A stretch of 64,000 nucleotides of DNA from Chitinophaga silvatica (GTDB lineage: Bacteria > Bacteroidota > Bacteroidia > Chitinophagales > Chitinophagaceae): positions 62,001 through 126,000 of the forward strand of contig NZ_QPMM01000008.1 in the NCBI RefSeq assembly GCF_003419895.1. Direction: 5' to 3'. The notes beneath the pieces are model-generated. The model was not told where the DNA came from and did no database searches. It saw only the letters and a list, made by a program, of their open reading frames with translations. Positions 17,211 through 26,551 of this stretch are shown here, in pieces (positions within the stretch are counted from its first letter, which is position 1; each line of letters begins with the position of its first letter). The translations under genes and the position numbers were made by a program.

Positions 17211-18551
17211 ATGAAAAAACTGTCTTTATTATTGATGCTATGCCTGGTTGGAGTAGTCCAGATTCAAGCGCAAAAAAAGATATTTAATGAAACAGATGAA
17301 CAGAAAGAGCAACGTTTAGCCTGGTGGGTAAATGACCGTTTTGGAATGTTTATTCACTGGGGCCTGTATTCTATGCCGGCACGCCACGAATGGGTAAAGA
17401 AATATGAAAAGATGACGAATGAAGAATATCAAAAATATTTCGATTTATTTAACCCGGATCTTTACAACCCAAAAGAGTGGGCACGTCAGGCTAAGGCTGC
17501 AGGTATGAAATACGCTGTAATCACTACAAAACACCACGAAGGTTTTTGTTTGTTCGATTCTAAATTCACTGATTATAAGGCTACCAATACTCCTATTAAA
17601 AAAGATCTGATCAAGGAATTTGTAGATGCATTCAGAGCAGAAGGATTGAAAGTAGGATTTTATTATTCACTGATCGACTGGCACCATCCGGATTTTACAA
17701 TTGATGGAGTGCATCCTCAGAGCCCTTCTGATGCATCTAAATATGCAGAGTTGAACAAGGGCAGGGATATGAATAAATACCGTGAGTATTTAAAGAATCA
17801 ATTGAAAGAGTTAATGACAAACTATGGCAAAATTGATATTCTTTGGGCCGATTTTTCTTATCCTGGTGAACATGGAAAAGGAAAGGATGACTGGAATTCA
17901 CTCGAGCTCATAAAAATGATCAGAAAACTGCAACCGGGAATTCTGATCAATAACAGATTGGATTTGGAAGAATATGATGATGGCGGTGATTTCGTAACTC
18001 CTGAACAATATAAAGTAGCTGAATGGCCAACCCGTAACGGAAAGAAAATACATTGGGAAACCTGTCAGACTTTCTCAGGTTCCTGGGGTTATCACAGAGA
18101 CGAGACTTCCTGGAAGGATAATAAGCAATTGCTCGTATTGCTGATCGAAACTGTAAGCAAAGGTGGTAACCTGTTATTGAACGTAGGTCCAACTTCCAGA
18201 GGGTTGTTTGATTATCGTGCAACAGACAGATTACATGATATGGGAGATTGGATGACGGTAAACAGTCGTTCTATTTATGGATGTACTCAGGCGCCGGCGG
18301 ATATTAAAGTACCGGAAAACAGCCTGCTAACATACAATCCTGATACCAAGCGTTTGTATGTTCATTTACTGGATTATCCGCTACAGCGTTTCGAGTTACC
18401 AGGAATGAAAGGAAAAGTGAAATATGCACAATTCCTGCATGATGGTAGCGAAATTAAAATGCGTAGCACAGATAAAGGTGATTTGGCTTTGGAATTACCT
18501 GTTCATAAGCCAAAATTAGAGATTCCGGTTATTGAGTTGGTGTTACAATAA
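17211..18551 (+). CDS. alpha-L-fucosidase, GH29
   Basis: Secreted retaining fucosidase, 446 residues (signal peptide M-K-K-L-S-L-L-L...I-Q-A-Q). It shows R-F-G-M-F-I-H-W-G-L-Y-S, T-K-H-H-E-G-F-C-L-F-D-S, D-W-H-H-P-D and the nucleophile D214 in I-L-W-A-D. A short C-terminal beta domain follows the barrel from about 350. It is the third gene of the operon starting at 13217 and shares the catalytic core layout of the first gene, but lacks that protein's extra C-terminal module. The two probably act on different linkages. A strong hairpin at 18578-18612 ends the operon. Confidence 0.93.
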   Translation: MKKLSLLLMLCLVGVVQIQAQKKIFNETDEQKEQRLAWWVNDRFGMFIHWGLYSMPARHEWVKKYEKMTNEEYQKYFDLFNPDLYNPKEWARQAKAAGMKYAVITTKHHEGFCLFDSKFTDYKATNTPIKKDLIKEFVDAFRAEGLKVGFYYSLIDWHHPDFTIDGVHPQSPSDASKYAELNKGRDMNKYREYLKNQLKELMTNYGKIDILWADFSYPGEHGKGKDDWNSLELIKMIRKLQPGILINNRLDLEEYDDGGDFVTPEQYKVAEWPTRNGKKIHWETCQTFSGSWGYHRDETSWKDNKQLLVLLIETVSKGGNLLLNVGPTSRGLFDYRATDRLHDMGDWMTVNSRSIYGCTQAPADIKVPENSLLTYNPDTKRLYVHLLDYPLQRFELPGMKGKVKYAQFLHDGSEIKMRSTDKGDLALELPVHKPKLEIPVIELVLQ

Positions 18552-18577
18552 CCTTATTTCAAACGGGATAAAAGTCC

Positions 18578-18612
18578 AAAGAGGCATAAGAAATCACATC
18601 TTATGCCTCTTT
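18578..18612 (+). terminator. 14-bp perfect hairpin after the fucosidase operon
   Basis: AAAGAGGCATAAGA (18578-18591) pairs with TCTTATGCCTCTTT (18599-18612) around a 7-base loop. T residues end the stem, but only a weak T-rich stretch follows. The arm shares AAGAGGCATAAGAA with an intergenic repeat at 27113-27126. Confidence 0.65.
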
Positions 18613-18672
18613 GCGTGTTTATAAGAAAACACTATATTTAGAGCACCATTTTCTTATTGTCAAACATCCCGG

Positions 18673-20130
18673 ATGAAAACAATTTTTATCAGCCTGGCAG
18701 CTTTAGTTGCTTTAGTTTCTATTAGTTTTATACCATTCACCAAAGTAGAGAAGCCTCCTAATGTCGTAATAATTTTTATGGATGATATGGGGTATGGTGA
18801 TCTCGAATGTTATGCCGGTAGCCCCTGGCATACACCAAATTTGAATCAGTTGGCAGCCGATGGAATGCGGTTTACGTATTTCTATGCAGTGCAGGCGGTT
18901 TGCTCAGCTTCAAGAGCAGGGCTATTAACGGGTTGTTACCCCAATAGGGTAGGTATTAGCGGAGCGCTATGGCCTACTGCCCCAATAGCGTTGGATACCA
19001 CAGAACAAACAATAGCCAGTTTATTAAAAGCTAAGGGGTATAAAACCGGAATGGTGGGGAAGTGGCATTTAGGATCAAAAGCCCCGTGGCTGCCATTACA
19101 ACATGGGTTTGATGAATATCTGGGATTACCGTATTCCAACGATATGTGGCCTGTACATTATGATGGAAAGCCCTATTCTGATACTTCCACCAACCCACGT
19201 AAAAATTATCCGATTTTGCCTTTGATAGAGGGTAATAACATGGTGAAGCAGCTTAAGACCCTTGAAGATCAGGCTACCCTTACAACCTTATATACGGAAC
19301 GTGCATGTAAGTTTATCCGCGAGAATAAGTCAAAGCCTTTCTTTTTATATATGGCTCACAGTATGCCTCATGTTCCATTGGCAGTTTCTGATAAGCATAA
19401 AGGGAAAAGTAAGGATGGTTTGTTTGGAGATGTGATTACGGAGATAGATTGGTCGGTAGGGGAAGTTTTAAAAACGTTGGCACAAAACGGACTAGATAAA
19501 AATACGCTTGTTGTTTTTACAAGCGATAATGGACCCTGGTTGTCTTATGGTAATCATGCAGGCAATACAGGCGGGCTGAAGGAAGGAAAAGGAACATCCT
19601 GGGAAGGAGGGATCAGAGTACCATGTTTAATGAAATGGTCTGGGAAAGTTCCGGCTGGTACGGTATGTAATAAGATGGCGGCTACAATTGATCTGTTGCC
19701 AACAATAGCCAGGTTATGTGGGGCTAGTCGGCCAGCCAAAAAAATTGACGGAGTAGATATTCAATCATTATTATTTAATGAAAAGGATGCAAACCCCAGA
19801 GATGAATTAGCCGTATATTACCAGAAGAATAGTTTGGAAGCAATAAGGAAGGGGCCTTGGAAATTAGTGTTGCCGCATAGGGCCAGAACCTACAAATTAA
19901 ATTTGCCTGGCTATGACGGTTTTCCTGGTGCTCAACCTGAAATAGATTTACCTTTGGCATTGTATGATATACGGCGGGATCCCGGAGAAACTTTAGATGT
20001 ACAAAACCACTTTCCAGAGATAGTAAAGGAGTTATTAGCGATTGCCGATAAGTACAGAAAAACTTTAGGAGATGATTTAACAGGAGAAGTTGGAACAGAA
20101 AGAAGAGCAGCAGGAAAGGTAAATTTATAA
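18673..20130 (+). CDS. exported sulfatase, arylsulfatase A-like (S1 family)
   Basis: Predicted periplasmic or secreted sulfate ester hydrolase with an N-terminal hydrophobic signal. The metal site is visible in V-I-I-F-M-D-D-M-G-Y-G-D. The catalytic residue is C77 in C-S-A-S-R, the form converted to formylglycine, so a maturase elsewhere in the genome is needed. Further motifs are G-K-W-H-L-G and F-T-S-D-N-G-P-W with G-x-K-E-G-K-G-T-x-W-E-G-G-I-R-V-P. The 485-residue length is typical. Beside fucosidases it suggests sulfated fucose-containing glycans such as fucoidan fragments or mucin. The first residues lack a lipobox. Confidence 0.93.
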   Translation: MKTIFISLAALVALVSISFIPFTKVEKPPNVVIIFMDDMGYGDLECYAGSPWHTPNLNQLAADGMRFTYFYAVQAVCSASRAGLLTGCYPNRVGISGALWPTAPIALDTTEQTIASLLKAKGYKTGMVGKWHLGSKAPWLPLQHGFDEYLGLPYSNDMWPVHYDGKPYSDTSTNPRKNYPILPLIEGNNMVKQLKTLEDQATLTTLYTERACKFIRENKSKPFFLYMAHSMPHVPLAVSDKHKGKSKDGLFGDVITEIDWSVGEVLKTLAQNGLDKNTLVVFTSDNGPWLSYGNHAGNTGGLKEGKGTSWEGGIRVPCLMKWSGKVPAGTVCNKMAATIDLLPTIARLCGASRPAKKIDGVDIQSLLFNEKDANPRDELAVYYQKNSLEAIRKGPWKLVLPHRARTYKLNLPGYDGFPGAQPEIDLPLALYDIRRDPGETLDVQNHFPEIVKELLAIADKYRKTLGDDLTGEVGTERRAAGKVNL

Positions 20131-20468
20131 TATATAAAATAATATAATTTATTGAAGACAGATTATTTGCCGGCTTTTAATTAATTGATTTATAGATTAT
20201 TACACCGATGTTAATCTAATAAGAGTCTAAGATTAACCACGTTATATAATGTTTTATTTCTCATGTAAAACATACTGTCTTGTAATAGTTATTGAAAAAC
20301 CATATACGTATCCGATTGACTACTGCGGGTAATTGTTTCAAATTTGTTTCGGGTATGGAAACCGTGTAATCTTTCCATTTAATAATTATCAACCATACCA
20401 GCTTCCGGGAATTGCAGTTTACAAAATGGAGGATTTCATATGAATATACATAACCCAAAAGGAAAATT
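20131..20468. other. 338-bp AT-rich intergenic region
   Basis: No gene found. It holds an 8-9-8 palindrome, ATGTTTTA/TAAAACAT at 20249-20272, which could be an operator or weak terminator. The rest is AT-rich with no T-run hairpin after the sulfatase. Confidence 0.5.
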
Positions 20469-21071
20469 ATGAAAAAAGTGCGGCCTTTAAATCCTGTGAA
20501 TGTGGGAGAAGCGCCTGGATTGGAAGTATCAGAATTGCACAGCGAACCAACAGAATTGTTACAACAATTAGCAAAAGATATCTGCAACCTGGTTTTTATG
20601 GATATAGAGATACCTGGATTGACTGCGATAGAAGCCGCTAGTATTGTAAAAGCAGCTTATCCGGATATAAACGTGTTATTGCTGACATTGAACGAGAAGG
20701 AGCAAGAAATAACAGCAGTTCCGGCTGTAAAAAAAGAATATGAAACAGAGCATGTTCCGCCTGTTACTTTATCTGAATTTATTTCTCAGGTATATGAAAC
20801 AGCATTACAGTCAAATCTGGTGGCAGTCAATAAAGTACTGGCATTCTTTCGTAAAGAAAAACCTGCCTTTCAGGACCCTTATGGATTATCACCGAGAGAA
20901 AAAGAAATATTACGTTGTCTGGTAAACGGAGATACTTATAAGCAGGTAGCTGACGGCTGTCATATTAGTGTGGGCACTGTACGTTCCCATATCATGAACA
21001 TTTATCGTAAACTCGATGTAAATTCTCGCTCCAATGCTATAGTTAAGGCAATGAAAGAACACCTGGTCTGA
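20469..21071 (+). CDS. orphan LuxR-type regulator with N-truncated receiver
   Basis: 200-residue transcription regulator of the NarL/FixJ type. Residues about 138-195 are a LuxR helix-turn-helix (L-S-P-R-E-K-E-I-L-R-C-L...V-G-T-V-R-S-H-I-M-N-I-Y-R-K-L). The receiver keeps the phosphoacceptor region (F-M-D-I-E-I-P-G, D45) and a T at 73, but the protein starts after the first strand, so the acidic pair for Mg binding is missing and the distal Lys is unclear. The acceptor Asp is nevertheless intact. It lies between the sulfatase and the GH95 gene with no kinase beside it, and may regulate this glycan locus. Confidence 0.82.
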   Translation: MKKVRPLNPVNVGEAPGLEVSELHSEPTELLQQLAKDICNLVFMDIEIPGLTAIEAASIVKAAYPDINVLLLTLNEKEQEITAVPAVKKEYETEHVPPVTLSEFISQVYETALQSNLVAVNKVLAFFRKEKPAFQDPYGLSPREKEILRCLVNGDTYKQVADGCHISVGTVRSHIMNIYRKLDVNSRSNAIVKAMKEHLV

Positions 21072-21167
21072 TAGCCACCCCAGATTTCCCCCTGAGCCTT
21101 CCTATTCCCGTTGCAGTGCTTTCCCTGTCGTTCAAATACGCAGTGCTGTTGTACGCCTATGCTTTTG

Positions 21168-21190
21168 GTTTTATAACGCATGTTATAAAC
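21168..21190. promoter_or_regulatory. palindrome upstream of the GH95 gene
   Basis: TTATAAC-GCAT-GTTATAA is a perfect 7-4-7 inverted repeat (21171-21188), extending with one bulge. It lies about 70 bp upstream of the GH95 start and after the LuxR-type gene; an operator is possible. Confidence 0.35.
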
Positions 21191-21260
21191 TCCTGCCATC
21201 TATATATAGTAAATGCAACCGATTGCGCGTATATTGGCTCTGATTAATTCCTGGCTTTAA

Positions 21261-23783
21261 ATGACTAAAAATATTCTGACAGCTTTATGCTCTCTGATTG
21301 CCATTACCTGTAATGCATTTCCACCATCAGATTCCTTGCTAAAACTCTGGTACCGCCAACCTGCCTCTCAATGGGTGGAAGCGTTGCCTGTTGGCAATGG
21401 AAGAATTGGCGCCATGATATATGGGGGAACCCAACAGGAAGAACTACAGCTAAATGAAGGCTTCCTCTGGTCTGGCACTCCAAGAGATGGGAATAATCCG
21501 GATGCCGCCCGGCAACTACCTGTTATCCGACAACTGCTCCTTGATGAAAGGTATCGGGCTGCCGATTCAGTTGCCAGGAAAATGATGGGAACCTATAGCG
21601 CCAGATACCTTACTTTAGGAAGCTTGCTGATAAATTATGATCTGTCGTCTCAATATTCTTCCTACCAAAGAGAGTTGGATCTTAACAGTGGTATTGCCAA
21701 AGTGAAGTATGTTGCTAATGGGGTTACTTATACAAGAGAAGTGTTTTGCAGCTATCCGGATCAGTTGTTGGTTATCAGGTTAACCGCCAGTAAAAAAGGT
21801 GCCCTTAATTTCGTTACGGCGTTTAAAAATCCTATGCCTGCTACCCGGCAGGCTATCAATAATCACCGTTGGTCTATGAAGGGAAGATGTCCTGAATATG
21901 TTGCTGCCAGAGCGTCCGAACCTCAACAAATTATTTACGGTGATAAAGGTATCCGTTATGAAGTATTGCTGGATGCAAAAGTAAACCAGGGTACCATTTC
22001 TGCCGATACTTCCGGGATTCGTATTAATGGTGCTACTGAAGCTATTCTATATCTGTCTATTGGTACCAGCTTTAATGATGGCTTACCGGAAGGAAAAGAC
22101 CCGCATTTAGCAGCAGAAGCTCCTTTACAAAACAATGCAACATATAAGCAGATTAAAAATGCTCACCAAAACGATTACTCAACTATTTTCAACAGCGTAA
22201 ACTTACAGCTGGGAACCGATAGCGCTGCATTGCTTCCCACTGATACCCGCTTACTCAATTATACCAGGGCCGGTGGAAATATTGATCCTCAACTTACCAC
22301 ACTTCTTTACCAGTACGGTCGCTATCTTATGATTGCCGGTTCCAGAAAAGGTGGACCTGCCATGAACCTGCAAGGATTGTGGAATAGAGAGATGCAGCCG
22401 CCATGGGGCTCTAACTACACTATAAATATTAATACAGAGATGAATTATTGGCCTGTGGAAACAGCCAATCTTTCAGAATGTGCTTTACCATTATTTGAGC
22501 AGATAGAACGAATGGTTGAACGGGGAAAGATTACAGCAAAGGTCAACTACCATGCAAATGGCTGGGTAGCACATCATAATTCCGATATCTGGGCAATGAC
22601 AAATCCCTCAGGGGGCATAGATTTCAATGATCCCCGTGGTAATCCTACCTGGGCAATATGGCCAATGGGAGGTGCATGGCTTAGCAGAAGTATATGGGAG
22701 CATTATTTATTTAATGGCAGCAAACAATACCTGGAAAAAAATTATCCGATTCTTAAGGGTGCCAGTCTGTTTATGTTGGATTGGCTGATTCGCAATCCAG
22801 ATGGTAAATGGGTTACCAGTCCATCTACCAGCCCGGAAAATAATTTTTCCACCGGAAAACAGAAGGATGGTTCTGTAAGCATTGCCTCAACAATGGATCT
22901 TTCCATTATCCGTGACTTGTTCGATAATACAATTCATGCAGCTACAATATTGCAAACTGATAAAGAGCTTATAAGCCGTTTATCTAATACTCTCAGGGAG
23001 ATTTATCCTTTTCATGCAGGGCAATATGGGCAATTGCAGGAATGGTATAAAGATTGGGATGACCCAAATGATAGCCACAGACACGTCTCTCACTTATACG
23101 GATTGTATCCCGGTAGCTTTATCTCTCCACGAAGAGATAGTGTTATAACGTCGGCGGCTAAACGTAGTTTATTGCTGAGAGGAGATGGTGGTACCGGATG
23201 GTCTAAAGCCTGGAAAATAAATTACTGGGCAAGATTGGAAGACGGAAATCATGCCTGGAAAATGTTGAATAAGCAATTATTTCTTGCTGGCGGGCAGGCT
23301 GTAAGTATGGCCGATAATAGTGGTGGCTCCTATCCCAATTTGTTTGATGCACATCCTCCGTTTCAGATCGACGGAAACTTTGGCGTAACTGCCGGAATTA
23401 CTGAGATGTTGCTGCAAAGCCACGATGGTGCTATTTACCTGTTACCAGCCTTGCCCGATATATGGCCTTCGGGTACAGTTAAAGGTTTGAAAGCCCGGGG
23501 TGGGTTTATTGTAGATATTAGCTGGGAAAATGGCCGTATAAGCAACGCAACTATTAGATCTACGATTGGAGGAAATTGCAGAATACGTAGTAAGGTGCCC
23601 GTAAGAATAAATGGAAAAGTGCTTCAACAGGTAACTGGTTTAAACACAAGTATGTTCTATCAGTTACCATCTAAAACAGTTACGGAGGTAAAGGATAGTA
23701 GTAAGCTGGCCAGCCTTAACCTGGTTCAGGTTTTTGAGTATGAGGTGAATATGAAAGCCGGAGAAATTATCAATCTGCAATAA
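21261..23783 (+). CDS. GH95 alpha-L-fucosidase
   Basis: Secreted inverting enzyme, typically an alpha-1,2-L-fucosidase (some members are alpha-L-galactosidases). The 840-residue length and layout fit GH95: signal peptide, N-terminal beta domain with [11 protein letters not shown] and L-N-E-G-F-L-W-S-G, then an alpha/alpha barrel. Catalytic residues match the B. bifidum AfcA pattern: N389 and N391 in [11 protein letters not shown]526 in S-T-S-P-E-N, and D704 in F-Q-I-D-G-N-F-G. With the GH29 genes and sulfatase it gives a set acting on different fucose linkages. It follows a palindrome that may be regulatory. Confidence 0.93.
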   Translation: MTKNILTALCSLIAITCNAFPPSDSLLKLWYRQPASQWVEALPVGNGRIGAMIYGGTQQEELQLNEGFLWSGTPRDGNNPDAARQLPVIRQLLLDERYRAADSVARKMMGTYSARYLTLGSLLINYDLSSQYSSYQRELDLNSGIAKVKYVANGVTYTREVFCSYPDQLLVIRLTASKKGALNFVTAFKNPMPATRQAINNHRWSMKGRCPEYVAARASEPQQIIYGDKGIRYEVLLDAKVNQGTISADTSGIRINGATEAILYLSIGTSFNDGLPEGKDPHLAAEAPLQNNATYKQIKNAHQNDYSTIFNSVNLQLGTDSAALLPTDTRLLNYTRAGGNIDPQLTTLLYQYGRYLMIAGSRKGGPAMNLQGLWNREMQPPWGSNYTININTEMNYWPVETANLSECALPLFEQIERMVERGKITAKVNYHANGWVAHHNSDIWAMTNPSGGIDFNDPRGNPTWAIWPMGGAWLSRSIWEHYLFNGSKQYLEKNYPILKGASLFMLDWLIRNPDGKWVTSPSTSPENNFSTGKQKDGSVSIASTMDLSIIRDLFDNTIHAATILQTDKELISRLSNTLREIYPFHAGQYGQLQEWYKDWDDPNDSHRHVSHLYGLYPGSFISPRRDSVITSAAKRSLLLRGDGGTGWSKAWKINYWARLEDGNHAWKMLNKQLFLAGGQAVSMADNSGGSYPNLFDAHPPFQIDGNFGVTAGITEMLLQSHDGAIYLLPALPDIWPSGTVKGLKARGGFIVDISWENGRISNATIRSTIGGNCRIRSKVPVRINGKVLQQVTGLNTSMFYQLPSKTVTEVKDSSKLASLNLVQVFEYEVNMKAGEIINLQ

Positions 23784-23884
23784 CCTAAAGAGTTTAAAAT
23801 TTTTTAACATATGAATCGCTGGTTTTACGGCAGAAAATGCTTAAATTGTAGTGCAACTATACACTATGTTTAAACTTTAGAGAG

Positions 23885-24121
23885 ATGAGTTGGATGGATG
23901 ATTTATATGTTATTTACCAAAAGCTGGATGCCAACAGATGTGACGAGGTAAAAAATAACATTCTTAAAGCCCAGATTGATGGATGTGCGCGTGGAAAGGC
24001 TTATTTCCTGGTACTGCAACAACTGGTTCATATTAAAACAGGTAAGGCACCTGTTTACGAGTTAATCAAAGGCGAAATTGAAAGCTTTATTCATCATAGC
24101 AGAGAACAGTATCTGAATTAA
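23885..24121 (+). CDS. small hypothetical protein, 78 residues
   Basis: Unrecognised cytoplasmic protein, M-S-W-M-D-D-L-Y-V-I-Y-Q-K-L to the C-terminus H-S-R-E-Q-Y-L-N. Composition is that of a soluble helical protein; there are two Cys (in N-R-C-D-E and D-G-C-A-R-G) and no signal peptide. The coding look (balanced charge, few rare residues) and the way it fills the gap support a real gene. Its last four bases overlap the 3' end of the convergent sigma-like gene. A -7-like TATGTTTA lies just upstream. Confidence 0.55.
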   Translation: MSWMDDLYVIYQKLDANRCDEVKNNILKAQIDGCARGKAYFLVLQQLVHIKTGKAPVYELIKGEIESFIHHSREQYLN

Positions 24122-25416
24122 TGTTTTAGTTCTTCTATTAACTTCTGTGCTTTGATATAAGTGGGGGCTCCTGGTTGGATTTTTAATAACCATTCCAGAC
24201 ATTCCTGCCTGTGCCCTTCTTTCAGATAACTTAAGGCAATATAAAAAGCAGCATCGCTACGCAGCTCACTACTGTTGTTATATACTAGCAGCAGGTCTTG
24301 CCGTGCAGTATCCAGCTGGTTTAAATCTATTAATGCCACACTTCTGTAGAAACGTGCGTAAACATTCCCTGGATTAGTTTTTAATACGTCATTCAACAGT
24401 TTGATAGCTTCATTGAAATGGCCATGATTAAACAGGTGAATGGCTGCTTCGGGGAGTCGTATGCTATCTACATCCGGGATCTGCATCTCTGTGGATGCAA
24501 ATTGCTTGTATATATTTTTCCGCCACGGACTTATAAATAGCAGTATGGCAATTGTTGCCGCTACCAGTGCAACCAGTATTACATATCGTAGTATTGGAAT
24601 TCCTGAATTGTCTTTCAATGTATACCAGGCGTTACGATGCATATATAACAGATGTTGCAGTTCATCGCGCCTGGAATCCGGACAAATACGCTGTGCCAAT
24701 AACTGTCGTACTATATTAAATCGTTTGACCTGCTGGCTGAGCAGAGGAGAATCTTGAAGCCGCTCCGAAAATGATTGTCTTTCCGCTTCAGGCATTTGTC
24801 CGTTCAAAAATCTGTCGGCATCCAGTAAATCAGTATCTGGTAAGCTGGCTACTTTTAGTTTAGCATCAATATCTCTGAATAAGCTTCTGTAACAATCGGA
24901 TCTTCTTTCCGGTAGCTCGGTTACGGGAATATTTGTTTCTGCTGCAACGTCTTCCTGCAAACAGTTATCGACCAGCGACCATCTGAGTATTTCCTTACAT
25001 TCATCCGATAGGGTGAGATAAAATTGATAGGCTAACCTTCGTTTTTCTCCTTCCTTTAAAACATTTTCCACATCCTGAATATCATCTCTGCTAAGCGTTG
25101 ATAATTCTTCAGCTTCCAATCCCGGAATACGCTGGCCTCTACGCTCGAGTTCCTGTTCCCAGATTCGTTTGCATAGTAGTTGTAGGAAAGGTTCGAAATC
25201 TGATACTTTTAAAGGATGGGAACGGGCGAAGTAGTAGATATCCATCAGTGCCTCTTCAAAAATATAAGCAGCATCTTTGATTGTTCCACTTTTTTGTAAG
25301 ATAAATCGCTTTTCCTTGGATGCAAATTTTTGATAAATCTGCTCAACGATATTTGGGTTATGTTGAAGCAATCCCTCAATATATTCCTGGTCGTTTTCGA
25401 TTGGTTCAGGTGACAT
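24118..25416 (-). CDS. sigma-like, anti-sigma-like, membrane and TPR fusion protein
   Basis: 432 residues in an unusual order. Residues about 10-90 resemble sigma region 2 (I-V-E-Q-I-Y-Q-K-F...A-L-M-D-I-Y-Y-F-A-R). About 128-185 resemble region 4 (L-S-D-E-C-K-E-I-L-R-W, then Q-E-D-V-A-A-E-T-N-I-P). About 198-245 look like the short helical start of anti-sigma proteins (F-L-N-G-Q-M-P-E-A-E-R). One transmembrane span lies at about 273-298, and 321-430 carry TPR repeats (F-N-E-A-I-K-L-L...N-P-G-N-V-Y-A-R-F-Y-R). The topology suggests a cytoplasmic sigma part tethered to the membrane, with a periplasmic TPR sensor. It is divergent from a FecR-type gene, 184 bp apart. Promoter recognition is inferred. 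Confidence 0.72.
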   Translation of the reverse strand: MSPEPIENDQEYIEGLLQHNPNIVEQIYQKFASKEKRFILQKSGTIKDAAYIFEEALMDIYYFARSHPLKVSDFEPFLQLLCKRIWEQELERRGQRIPGLEAEELSTLSRDDIQDVENVLKEGEKRRLAYQFYLTLSDECKEILRWSLVDNCLQEDVAAETNIPVTELPERRSDCYRSLFRDIDAKLKVASLPDTDLLDADRFLNGQMPEAERQSFSERLQDSPLLSQQVKRFNIVRQLLAQRICPDSRRDELQHLLYMHRNAWYTLKDNSGIPILRYVILVALVAATIAILLFISPWRKNIYKQFASTEMQIPDVDSIRLPEAAIHLFNHGHFNEAIKLLNDVLKTNPGNVYARFYRSVALIDLNQLDTARQDLLLVYNNSSELRSDAAFYIALSYLKEGHRQECLEWLLKIQPGAPTYIKAQKLIEELKH

Positions 25417-25600
25417 AATGATCGATTTTGCCTATTTCATCTCTAATAAAAATATTAAACGTTCCTCATCTGGCCTAATTAATTATTAGGCACATCTATA
25501 TCGTAATACAAAAGGAATGCCCTTAATATTGCCAGGAAGTTGAGTATCTTGCCATATTTATACTACTTATACTACCAACATTTTAGGACAGTATTTCAAT

Positions 25601-26545
25601 ATGTATCAACCGGAACCGGAGACTATCAGACTGATTTCCAATTATATTCAGTCACCGCAGGACCCTGCATTACAGCAACAAATTGCTGAATTATGCGTTA
25701 GCGATCCGGAACTTGCACAATATGTGGAAGAGCAGTTAATGGAGTGGTTGAAACAAGGTGCTGTCTTACCAACTCCTACTATTCCGGTAACTTCTCCAAC
25801 CGATCACAAACAATCATATTCCTGGTTTCGCTGGGCTATTGCCGGTGTCTTTCTGCTGTTATCAGGCTCATTATTTTTCTGGTACTATAAACATCAGCAG
25901 CAAAATCAACTTCAGGTCTATACGAATACCCGTAAAGACACTGTAATTATTCCATTGGTTTACCAGAATTCAATCATATTAAACAAGCAATCGGCTATCG
26001 CCTATAATTCAAAATTAAATGGTAATCCTGCGATCAAAATGATTAATGGAGACGCATATATAGAAATTAACAGAACAAAGCAGGTAGGGGTTCAATTAGA
26101 TGCTCAAACAGTTTTATATACCAGTAAAGCCACCTTTAATGTTCATAAAACCGAAGACCTGGTGCAGGTTATACTGGTTAAAGGACTTGCCACTATTGTG
26201 CAGGACGATGTGAAAGAATGGGACCTGAAGCCTAATATTCAGATAAAACGACAATTACACAAACAAATTCTGCAAAGCAAAGTAAAAAGTTTGTCGGCAC
26301 TTGCCTGGAAAACCAGGATATTAAACTTCAGGGACATTCCGTTGCCCGAAGCGCTGGATGGAATTAACAGCTACTTTCGGATAGAAATAGTAATCCCCCC
26401 TTCCGCTGAAACTCTCACTAAAAGAAAGATTACAGCAGACTTCAGTAATCTGTCGATTTCTGAAACCATATCCAGCCTGAAAAAATTGCTAAAACTTCCT
26501 ATCGTTAAGGAGCGGCCAGGTAAATACTATATTACACTTAAATGA
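25601..26545 (+). CDS. FecR-type anti-sigma factor
   Basis: Inner-membrane regulator, 314 residues. A short cytoplasmic part (1-72) is followed by one membrane span (about 77-95), a periplasmic FecR domain (about 112-205, with N-K-Q-S-A-I-A-Y-N-S...I-N-G-D-A-Y-I-E-I) and a DUF4974/STN-like C-terminal domain (about 240-312, F-R-D-I-P-L-P-E-A-L to Y-Y-I-T-L-K). Known relatives hold an ECF sigma factor and respond to a TonB receptor. Here the partner is probably the divergent sigma-like fusion; no TonB receptor or SusC gene follows. The 3' end is 6 bp from a convergent MarR gene. Confidence 0.85.
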   Translation: MYQPEPETIRLISNYIQSPQDPALQQQIAELCVSDPELAQYVEEQLMEWLKQGAVLPTPTIPVTSPTDHKQSYSWFRWAIAGVFLLLSGSLFFWYYKHQQQNQLQVYTNTRKDTVIIPLVYQNSIILNKQSAIAYNSKLNGNPAIKMINGDAYIEINRTKQVGVQLDAQTVLYTSKATFNVHKTEDLVQVILVKGLATIVQDDVKEWDLKPNIQIKRQLHKQILQSKVKSLSALAWKTRILNFRDIPLPEALDGINSYFRIEIVIPPSAETLTKRKITADFSNLSISETISSLKKLLKLPIVKERPGKYYITLK

Positions 26546-26551
26546 TCGGGC

